Shown here one piece after another: positions 49,298 through 61,200 of a DNA stretch of 64,000 bases. Both the position numbers and the translations under genes were made by a program. The stretch is from Cyclina sinensis (lineage: Eukaryota; Mollusca; Bivalvia; Venerida; Veneridae): contig JAAONU010000019.1 in the NCBI GenBank assembly GCA_012932295.1, positions 23,817,908 to 23,881,907 on the forward strand. Direction: 5' to 3'. The notes below the pieces were generated by a model. The model was given only the letters and a program-made list of their open reading frames with translations. It did not search any database and was not told the origin of the DNA. Every line of letters begins with the position of its first letter. The first letter of the stretch is position 1.

Positions 49298-52200
49298 TAC
49301 ATGCTTTCAAAAAGTAATGTTTTCTTTTATTCTATTTTATCAACTTAAAGTTATATATATAGGCATATAAAAAAACTTCTGTTAACTCTCCTTCCTAAGA
49401 AGTTTTGGAAGTAATAAAAAGTATTGTTAATTTTATCTTACCTTTATGCCTGTTATTTACAGACAAACACATATATCTTGTTCTCATATTTGAAAGAGTT
49501 TTTAGCACATGTATACTGATAGAAATTGACTTTTTCAGAATGGATCACCACTCAAGTTCACCTTTTTTGAAACAGATAGTTATAACAGTAATCTCTATAT
49601 ACTAGGGATTTAGGAACTGTAATTTAATGAAACTTAATTCATTTTCAGGTGTTGATGAGAGCCTTGAGAGATTTCAATCTGCCAAAGATTGTCACAGATG
49701 ATGTACCAATTATCATGGGTCTGATTGGTGACTTGTTCCCGGCCCTTGATGTGCCCAGGAAGCGTGACATGGACTTTGAGAAGTTGATCAGACAGGCAAC
49801 TCTGGACCAGAAACTACAGCCAGAAGATAACTTCATCCTGAAGGTATAGCAATCACTTTACTGCTTTTATTCAGTGAATACAATTGTTACTTTTAAAAAG
49901 GTAAATACAGAACATGGCTGTGGTTTGAATTGAACTGCAAAAGTGAAAAATAAACACAGCAATCATCACAATTTCTCTGAGGTAATGAAACTTGGAACTG
50001 TAGTTGCTACTAGGCATCTGATAGAAATATTTCAATAACTGATGACTAGAGTAATGTTACAATATTAGCAGTTTTTTTTTCCAAATTCGTGTAAACAACC
50101 ATAACCTAACAGAACCCATTTTATGCCTGACAGGTGGTGCAACTGCAGGAGTTGTTTGAGGTACGTCACTCAGTATTCTTACTGGGTAGTGCTGGAGCCG
50201 GCAAGAGTAAAGTCTGGAACACTCTTGTACGAACTTACAAGAATCAGGGCCGCAAACCCCAGGCTATTGACCTTGACCCCAAAGCAGTCACCAACAATGA
50301 GCTGTTTGGAATCATCAATCCAGCTACACGTGAATGGAAAGATGGTATGTAAGCAGATGTGTTCCACACAATACAAATATGATCATTTTGTAATTAAAAA
50401 GTTTCAAGAGTCGACTGATGGAAATAAACATCAAGAGATAGTTGTGACCAGGATGTAATCTTCAAAATGTACCAATAAAATTTACTTCCATGTCAGTACT
50501 AATAGTTTAAATCAAGATTAGAATGTTTGTTATATGTGTAATCTAATCATAAAACTCGGGACTGCCATATTGAAATGTTCTATTTTCTATGTTTGAAAAA
50601 AAAATCTTTTCAGGTTGCATTCAGTAAGGTGTGGGTGTTATATTAACAAAACTTGATTGATTGGTTTAAACAATTTACCTTACAGGAGAAGTAATGAAGG
50701 TTTGAGAACATTAAAAATATATATATAATATATTCTTGATAGGTCTGTTCTCCGTAATCATGAGAGACTTGGCCAACTTGACAACTGATGGTCCAAAATG
50801 GATTGTACTGGATGGTGACATTGATCCTATGTGGATAGAGTCCCTTAACACTGTAATGGATGACAACAAGGTGCTTACCCTGGCCAGTAATGAGAGAATC
50901 CCACTGACACCTACCATGAGACTTCTGTTTGAGATCAGTCATTTGAGAACTGCAACACCAGCTACTGTGTCAAGAGCGGGTATTCTCTTTATCAACACCA
51001 CAGATCTTGGTTGGAATCCGTAAGTTGTTCTAGCACAATAAAGTAGACACATTTTCTTATTAGCACAACATACATGGCTCTGTACTTGGCAAGAAGCCAA
51101 GTCATTCTGTCTTCTAGATTCTGTCCAAGTTGCTTTGAATTGGCTTTATTTTGTCTGTGTCATTTTTTAGGATAAGAATTTCTGAGTTTATGCCTGATTT
51201 TTATAGCCACTTGGGAGAAAGTGTGAGTTCAATGTCCCTGTTTGCAAAAACTACATTTAATTGAAAATTGCAAAACTGTCTAAAATTGAAATCTGTTTAT
51301 GTGATAGTTAATACAGTGTTGTTATTTTGATCAAATTTGTTTTTGCAGATTTGTGCAGAGTTGGATTGATACCCGTGAGGTTCAGTCAGAAAGAGCCAAC
51401 TTGCTGATCTTGTTTGAGAAATATGTCCCGATGTGTCTTGAGATAATGAAACACCGCTTCAAGAAGATCACACCAATTGTTGAGATAAGTCATGTGCAGA
51501 TGTTGTGTCACTTGCTAGAGTGTCTGCTTATTCCAGAAAACACCCCACCAGATTGCCAAAAGGAATTGTATGAGCTCTACTTTGTGTTTGCTGCAGTCTG
51601 GGCCTTTGGAGGTTGTACCTTCCAAGATCAGGTATGAACTATATTCAGTTGATATATATTTTATATTGACAAATCTTGGAATTACAATTTATGTCAGCCC
51701 CACTGATGACTGCTTCTCTGTTTCAAGCCAGTTCTTGCATCCAGAGTATTAAGAATCTTACTTGAGTGGGATTCAGATTAGCAACCTCTTGCCAGAGTTT
51801 GGCACTCTACTTCTCGACCACTGTTCTAAACTACAATAAGTGATCTTCTGCATATTATGCGATCTAGGAGAAGCAGAAGTACTTTCTACTGGAAGTTCAT
51901 GTTTGGAACCATTAAGAACCTAACTGTATAGTTAAAAGTGAACAGTTTTTTTTACAGACTAATGATGTCTGGTACTAGGTTTTACCATTAAAGATAATGA
52001 GTTTAACTGCTTGCCTACAGGGAGTAATGATTTAATGTTGAAAGTCAAGAAGACACAGTGAGAACCTTACAGTAAATGATATGCTCTTGTTCTATAGCTG
52101 ATAGACTACCGTGTTGAGTTCACAAAATGGTGGACCACAGAGTTCAAGACCATCAAGTTTCCAGCCCAGGGCACAGTATTTGACTACTACATTGACAACG

Positions 52201-55200
52201 AGACACACAAGTTTGAGCCTTGGACAAAGCTTGTGCCAAAGTTTGAATTGGATCCGGATATGCCACTTCAGGTTGGTTTCTTGCAAGCTTTCTACGATTT
52301 CAGATAGTGTCCAGCACAAAAAGTTATTTGAAATATGAAAAATTAAATAGTTGCCACTGAACAAGCTAGGGTAAAGTCATGAAAGTGTGAGATCTTTTGA
52401 ATCAGTTAATTTAATATGTCTTGGACGAATGTTTTCCATTTCAGTCTTTTACAAAAAGCAGCCTGATTTAAACCAAGTATTAAAGTCTTTTTTCTCATAT
52501 AGAAATGGGCAGTACATTCAAAAAGCAATGCTGTTTATATACAATACAAGTCGGAAAGGGGATGGGGGGAGAAGTTAAAAAGCCAGGTTTACAAATTTTT
52601 GATACATAAAAAAAATGTGCCTTCTCTTTAATAGTGAGAATATTTGCTCTTTATCAATTTATATCATTACCAGTTTATTTTTACTGCCCACCTTCTTGAC
52701 TAAGCTTTAAAAATACAAATTTGTCTACATATTTAGGCTGCCTTGGTGCACACCTCAGAAACAACCAGAGTGAAATGGTTCCTCGACATGCTTATTGAGA
52801 AGAAACGACCAGTGATGTTGGTTGGTAATGCCGGAACAGGTAAAACTGTACTGATGAATGACAAACTCCGCTCTCTCAGTGAGGACTACATGGTAGCAAA
52901 TGTACCATTCAACTTCTACACCACCTCACACATGTTGCAGAGTGTTCTGGAAAAACCACTGGAAAAGAAGGCTGGTCGAAACTTTGGACCTCCTGGTACA
53001 AGGAGACTGATCTACTTTGTGGATGATTTGAATATGCCAGAGGTTGACAAATACTTCACAGTACAGCCACATACCCTGATGAGGCAGCACATTGATCATA
53101 GCCATTGGTATGATAGAACAAAACTGACCATGAAAGACATCCACAACACACAGTATGTTGCCTGCATGAACCCCACAGCTGGTAGTTTCACAATTGACTC
53201 ACGTCTTCAGGTGAGCTTTCTGAAAAGCAATTAGTTTAAGCAGGATGTGTTGTCGAGGCACTGCCTTCATTATACTTTGCTACATATTTTCATTTTTATA
53301 ATGTAACAAAAATTCTGCTAAGAATAAGTTGTCATAAAATAATTATTAGGTGATATTGTTATAAGTATTTCATATGTAAATTGACTTCCTCATGAAATAC
53401 CATTAGAAGTTGTTGCTAGAGACATGTATTTGCAATGCATGTTTTGCTGTTAGGTGTGTTGTTGTTTTTTTTGCAAGTCACCATTTCACTTGTTCAGTAT
53501 AGGCTTGCAATATATTTGTCATTTCTAGCATTTTTTAAGATAATTGCAAATCAAACATTTTCAAATTTCAGAGACATTTCTGTGTGTTCTCTGTAAACTT
53601 CCCCAACCAGGAGGCTTTGCAGACAATTTACACCAGTATTCTAGCTCAGCATCTTGCCCTGAACAGTTTCGTAGGAAATGTGCAGAAGTATGCTGTCACC
53701 CTGATCAACGGTGCCCTTGCAATGCACAACAAAGTGACATCAACTTTCCTACCCACTGCCATCAAGTTCCACTACATCTTCAACTTGAGAGATTTGTCTA
53801 ACATTTTCCAGGTAAGTTGATTTTAGTCTTTCTGTATTGTCTACAGAACTCAGTTTTAAGTCTAAGGAAATCATTAGATATAAATATAGTTAGCTTATGA
53901 TCATATTAATGCTTGTCTAATAAACTTGTGCTAATTTATTGCAATATTTTTCTAAGATATACATATGATGAGATTGACTTTTAGTATGCTAGGTGGTGTT
54001 CATGTCTTTTTGTCTGTTCTATCAAATAGGGAGTGATGTTTGCCATGCCCGACTGTGCAAAGACACCGGTGGATCTTGTGAGACTTTGGATGCATGAGGC
54101 TGACAGGGTGTACAAAGACAAGCTTGTTGATGTGGCAGATATGGAAGCTTATGACAAACTCAGACAGGACATTGTTAAAAAGTCATTTGAGGTATGCAAC
54201 TAATTCTTTAAATGAACCACGTGCCGTTTGGATGAATAAGACATAATATTTGAAGCAAAAAGCAGTAGACAAAATGTGTCTGGATATATTGACAGATAGG
54301 AAGTTAACTGAATGGCCTTGTATATATTTAATAATGTCTTTTAAATTGAGTTTGTTTTTGAAAATGAATGCTGAAATTCTGTTTCTGAAAATTGAACATA
54401 AATAGTGTGTTATAGTAGTCTGACTCTGTTGCCTGTCTGTGGGTTTTTGTGAAAAAGATAATTTAGCGCTTGCTTAGGAGACCTGATATTCTGATTTTAA
54501 AACCAGCTAGCATTCAGAAAGTCATCATTTATTATACTTTCTACATATGATTCAAAGTCTCTTCTAAATTTTTTAGGATATTGATGAGAATGCTTTGTAC
54601 AAGCAGCCAGTCATTTACTGCCATTTCGCACATGGAATCGGAGAAGCAAAATATCTTCCTGTGGACGGATGGTCTGAACTAAACAAGATTCTTGTTGAGG
54701 CACTTGACAATTACAATGAGTTGAATGCAGCAATGAACCTTGTGTTATTTGAGGATGCCATGTCACATATTTGCAGAATTAATCGTATTCTTGAATCTCC
54801 ACGAGGCAATGCTCTGCTTATTGGTGTTGGTGGTAGTGGTAAACAGAGCTTGTCAAGACTCGCAGCATTCATCAGCAGTTTAGATGTGTATCAGATTACA
54901 CTCAGAAAAGGTTACGGTGTCGGTGACTTGAGAACAGAACTTGCTCAGTTGTATATGAAGGCTGGTCTTAAGAACATGGGTATTGTGTTCCTGATGACAG
55001 ACGCACAGGTGGCTGATGAGAAATTCCTTGTTTTGATTAATGACTTGTTGGCATCTGGTGAAATTCCAGATCTGTTTGCAGATGATGAATATGAAAACAT
55101 TATTAATGGTGTGAGAAATGAAGTCAAGGGACTTGGAATGGAAGACAGTCGTGAAAATTGTTGGAATTTCTTCATAGACAAAGTCCGTAGAACTCTGAAG

Positions 55201-58200
55201 GTTTGTATTAGGATTTTATGTTCAAGATGCGAGATTTATTGAGAAATGTTTTGCTGTGATCTTTGTTTTCTGACCATATTTCTTAGAAATATGGAGAAAC
55301 ATATTTATCTTATGAAAGGATTTACATATTAGGTAAAGCTGAATAAATATGTTCTTGTATTAAGCTTGAATCAAATACCGGTAAATCAGAATAAAAATCT
55401 TGACACATATTGATGGACCAGATAAAAGGGCTTCTATGCAAGGGTGTTGAGTTAATTAGTAAAACTTTTATACTAAAACTGAAGTATTGTTATTTTAACA
55501 GACTATTACCATATAAAACTTTGCTTTTTTCTTAAATCTCCAGGTTGTCTTATGTTTCTCACCAGTTGGTGCAACATTACGTGTACGTAGTCGTAAATTC
55601 CCTGCATTAACCAACTGTACAAGCATTGATTGGTTCCATGAGTGGCCAGAAGAGGCTTTGATATCTGTGTCAGCAAGATTCTTGTCTGAAGGAACAGAAT
55701 TGCCGGTATGTTATTTCATGTATTCTCAAAGAGATCGATGCTTTACATGACAGTGTTCCTTTAGAATTATGAAATACATAGTATAAATTTATTATCTCAC
55801 ATTGTTTTTTTTTAAATAATTAACTTAATGATTTAAAATGCAGCTTTATGTTTTTCAAGAAGAAATAGATTGCTTATCTTAAGACTTTTAAACCTAGAAA
55901 ATAACAAGGCAGGTGTCTGCTCTGACACACAGGCATAGGGAAAGGTAGTTTTGACCTGTGTAGAATTATACTTAATTGATTTTGGTTGTAAAGATAAACA
56001 GATTGATAATTATGCAAGCATTGTTCTCTGGGCTATTTGTAAGCATTGCCATATAAACTTTTTACCTTCTTTATGTTACATGTACTGATTTCTATAAGGA
56101 GTTAGAATTTGTTTTGAAGTCATTAGAATTTGACAAGCCTGTAAATAGTTTGTATAGTTTAGTTTAAAGCTTATGGTGTAACGAAGTGCTCTTTTCAACA
56201 CAAAGAATAAAGTAATACATGTGTACGTGGAAAAGGTGTAATCATAGGAAATAAATATATTAGTTTTAAAATTTTGATTTTGAAATTTTCAGCCTGATCT
56301 CTGCGGCTCCATTTCACAATTTATGGCCTACGTTCATAAATCAGTGAACGAGAAGAGTCAACAGTACTTTGTGAATGAGAGACGTTACAACTACACCACA
56401 CCAAAGAGTTTCCTTGAACAAATTACACTGTATCAAAATCTTTTGTCTAAGAAAAACACTGAGTTGCAGGCAAAGATCATTCGTTTGGAAAATGGTTTGG
56501 AGAAACTCAAAAGTACAGCCTCACAGGTATGCTTGTATGAAGATTCAAACATTTTTATAAACTCAAAAGGAAAAGCTAAAGCCATGTTGTGGAAAATACA
56601 AGTTTTTAAGTCAAAATTTTCAAAAAAACTTTTTTTGTGGTACATCCAGTGGTGTCGTAGAATTAATGAGTGTAAACAGATTTACACATTTGTATTAACC
56701 CAGTGTAAAACTTAAAGGTTTATTTACAAAAAATCAGAGTTTATTAATCTGAGTTAGAGAAGGAGAAAACACTATTTCTTTTACACTCTGACCCGTAAAC
56801 CATGTTTTAAAGTATATAAGATTTAGTTGAGTGTGCCAGCATTAACTAAACTATTATTTTAAGTAGCATGTGTGTGAAATTGACATATTAATCAGTCCTA
56901 GTTTGTTCTACTTGTATTAGAAAGTACTGATGGAAATAAATCTAAAAAGCATATCAAATGGTTTTCATTTGTCATAAATAGGTGGACGACCTGAAAGCAA
57001 AACTAGCATCACAAGAGGTAGAATTAGCGCAGAAGAATGAAGATGCAAACAAACTGATTGCAGTTGTTGGTGCTGAAACTGAGAAAGTATCAAAGGAGAA
57101 AGCAATTGCTGATGAAGAAGAAAAGAAAGTGCAGAAAATTAATGAAGAAGTTACGAAAAAGGCCAAGGATTGCAGTGATGACTTGGCCAAAGCTGAGCCA
57201 GCTTTGCTTGCTGCTAAAGAAGCCTTGAACACCCTGAACAAAGTAAGTTTTCATCCCTGAATGTAACTGTTTATTCATTGTGTCCATTTAGAACAAAAAA
57301 TGTCTTTAGTTAAAACATTTTTTTTTAATCAGAAACGTCTTAACTATTGAAAAGCCATAAATATATTTGTAAAAGGTTTGGAAAAATCATGTCTTCACTT
57401 TCCTTGAAAGTAAAGGGCATTGGAGTTACATTCTTTTACAGTTTTTCATGCTCACATGTTAAAACATTAGAAATGTAAACCACACGTAAAGTAGACAAGA
57501 ATCATTAAAAGTGATGATTTTATTTGTTTGAAATAAGCAAGAATAAAGATCTATATTGATTTTTTTCTGATTTCAGAATAACTTGACTGAGTTGAAGTCT
57601 TTTGGTGCACCTCCACCAGCTGTAGTAAATGTCACTGCTGCTGTCATGTGTCTGTTGGCTCCAGGAGGAAAAGTGCCAAAGGACAAGAGTTGGAAATCAG
57701 CCAAGAGTTCCATTATGTCAAAGGTAAAATTATTGGGCTTTTTTTATTCGTGTACATCTAAGCATATCGAATTTTCATTGAGATCAATTTTTTTCTGGAA
57801 AAACACAAAGGTGAAGGTATTAAAAATACTCACACAGTGGAAATAGAATAGCATTTTTTTTTGCATTATTTACCTTTACATTTTACATTGTGAATTATAA
57901 TGATGTTATTTGTCTTTGACGATGATTAAACTGATTTTTTTTTTGGTACTTCCTACAGATTGATGTCTTCTTGGACAACTTGGTTAACTACGACAAAGAC
58001 AATATCCATGAGAACTGCCAGAAAGCTGTGCAGCCGTATTTGAATGATCCAGAGTTTGACCCAGACTTTGTTCGCTCCAAATCATTTGCAGCCGCCGGGT
58101 TGTCCTCATGGTGTATTAACATCATGAAGTACTACGAAGTTTTCTGCGAAGTAGAGCCAAAGAGAATTGCTCTGAACCAAGCCAATGCTGAACTTACTGC

Positions 58201-61200
58201 TGCAAGAGAAAAGTTAAAGATCATTACCAACAAGATTCAACAACTTGAGGCTGATTTGGCTACACTGACTGCCGAGTTTGAGAGAGCTACAAATGAGAAA
58301 CTACGCTGTCAACAAGAAGCTGAAACCACTGCTAAAACCATTGAACTTGCTAACCGCCTCGTAGGAGGACTGGCTTCTGAGAATGTCAGATGGGCAGAGT
58401 CTGTGAAAAATTACAAAGAACAAGAAAAAACTCTTCCAGGAGATACCTTACTGATCACTGCTTTTGTCTCATATGTAGGTTGTTTCACCAAACAGTACAG
58501 AACTGATCTGCAAGAAGAATGCTGGCTGCCTTTCCTGAAAACCTTGAAAAATCCCATTCCAGTGTCTGAGGGACTTGATCCACTGACACTTCTCACTGAT
58601 GATGCTCAGATTGCCTCATGGAATAATGAAGGACTGCCAAGCGACAGAATGTCTACAGAAAATGCTACTATCCTTACAAACTGTGAACGATGGCCACTTA
58701 TGATTGATCCTCAGCTGCAAGGCTCTAAATGGATAAAGACACGATATGGTGCTGACTTGAAGATAATCCAGCTCGGACAGAAAGGTTATCTAGATCAAAT
58801 TGAAAGAGCTGTTTCAAATGGTGATGTTGTGCTGATTGAAAATATGGGAGAATCAATTGACCCAGTGCTGGATGCTTTAGTTGGAAGAAACACAATCAAA
58901 AAGGGCAGAGCCATTAAGATGGGTGACAAAGAGGTTGAATATCATGTAGACTTCCGTCTTATTTTACACACAAAACTGGCCAATCCCCATTACAAACCAG
59001 AGATGCAGGCCCAAACCACACTCATAAACTTTACTGTGACAAGAGACGGTCTTGAGGATCAGTTACTGGCTGCTGTTGTCAGTAAAGAAAGGCCTGATCT
59101 AGAAAAATTGAAATCAGACTTAACACAGCAACAGAATCAGTTCACAATCACCCTGAAGGAGCTGGAAGACAACTTGCTTGCACGTCTCTCTGCTGCTGAG
59201 GGTAACTTCCTTGGGGACTATGCTCTGGTTGAAAATCTTGAGACAACCAAGAGAACAGCTGCTGAAATTGAAGTAAAGGCCGAGGAAGCTAAGAAAACTG
59301 AAGTGGAAATCAACACAGCTCGTGAACACTACCGACCTGCTGCTGCTCGTGCATCTCTTTTGTACTTCATCTTGAATGATCTGAACAAGATCAACCCAAT
59401 GTACCAGTTCTCATTGAAAGCATTCAGTGTAGTGTTTGAGAAGGCTATTGACAAAGCAGAGCCTGCAGAAGAGGTAAAATACCGTGTCATCAACCTTATT
59501 GACTGTATCACATTCTCTGTCTATACATACACAGCCAGAGGTCTCTTTGAGAAAGACAAGCTAATTTTCACAACACAAATGTGTCTCCAGATTCTTTTAC
59601 TGGCTAAAGATATTAACCCTATAGAGCTGGACTTCCTTTTGCGTTTCCCAGCAACACCAAATCTGACCTCACCTGTTGACTTCCTCAGTAACATGGGTTG
59701 GGGTGGGATAAAAGCGTTGGCAAATATGGAAGAGTTCAGAAATCTTGATCGTGACATTGAAGGATCAGCAAAGCGATGGAAAAAGTTTGTTGAAAGTGAA
59801 TGTCCAGAAAAGGAGAAGTTCCCACAAGAATGGAAGAATAAGACATCTCTACAGAAACTCTGCATGATGCGTGCACTCAGACCTGACAGAATGACATATG
59901 CACTGAGACTCTTTATTGAAGAGAAGATGGGCACCAAGTATATAGAAGGTCGTGCTGTTGAGTTTGCTAAATCTTATGAGGAATCTGGAATAGGAACGCC
60001 GATATTTTTCATCCTCTCCCCTGGTGTGGATCCCCTGAAGGATGTAGAAAAACTTGGACAGAAACTTGGGTTTACATTTGACAATGGAAATTTCCACAAT
60101 GTATCCCTAGGTCAAGGTCAGGAGGTTGTTGCAGAACAGAAGATGGATGTAGGTTCAAAAGAAGGTCACTGGGTTGTGTTACAGGTAATTGCTTTTTAAG
60201 AAAAGTCAGGTATAACAATAGAATTGCACTTTTAGCTTCACTTTTGAAGAAAATACCAATATTTTAGTCATATTTTGATTAAGCACTGAAATTATTCTAA
60301 TAAGTATTGTTCTGAATAATTGAACACATAAATTTTGGTAAGCACCTGTTGAAATAGACTGAATTTAAAAATAAATATACATCTAATTATGATTTACTTC
60401 TTTTTGTATATTTATTTAAGTTGTGGCTTTTATTTGTGTTTGAAGCATCATTATTTTTTTCCCATTTTTGTTTTCAGAATGTCCATTTGGTCGCAAAGTG
60501 GCTACCAAAACTTGAGAAGAAAGTGGAACAATATTCTGTTGGTAGTAACGAGGCATACCGTCTGTTTATAAGTGCAGAGCCGGCAGCTACTGCAGACTCC
60601 CACATCATACCACAAGGTGTGCTCCAAACATCAATCAAGATCACCAATGAACCTCCATCTGGCATGATGGCCAACTTGCACAAGGCTCTTGACAACTTTT
60701 CCCAGGTGTGTATTTTTTATAAAGCAGGTAAATTCCCTCACTTTGCCTATAAACCTTCATGTCTCATTTTATAAAGGTTGTATTGAAGGATATATTACAA
60801 TACTAAATACATCTGTCTTATTTTTTAATATTTTGTTTAGTAAACAGGTAATTAGTGCTCAGTGTTGCAAGTAAATTTGCAATAAAAATAATTACAACTA
60901 AAAGTCAGTACACTGTTTTACTGAGACATTTTTTAATTTTCAAAGAATGGTCTTGGTATTTTTGTGGTCAGACTGTTTTGTTAAAGCTTGCTCACTGAAG
61001 AGCTATGTTTTGGCTGCCGATTTCTCAGGTAGTCAGAGCTGTACTGTATAATGCTTATCTTGATTGACACCAGCATTATTTGTTTAACGTAGGAAACCCT
61101 TGAGATGTGCGCCAGAGAGACAGAATTCAAAGCCATCCTGTTTGCATTATGCTACTTCCATGCTGTTGTGTGTGAGAGGAGAAAGTTCGGAGCTCAGGGC

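Noticed and set aside
59120..59937. Minus-strand frames inside the giant dynein exon
   Set aside because: Shadow frames of a strongly conserved coding exon.
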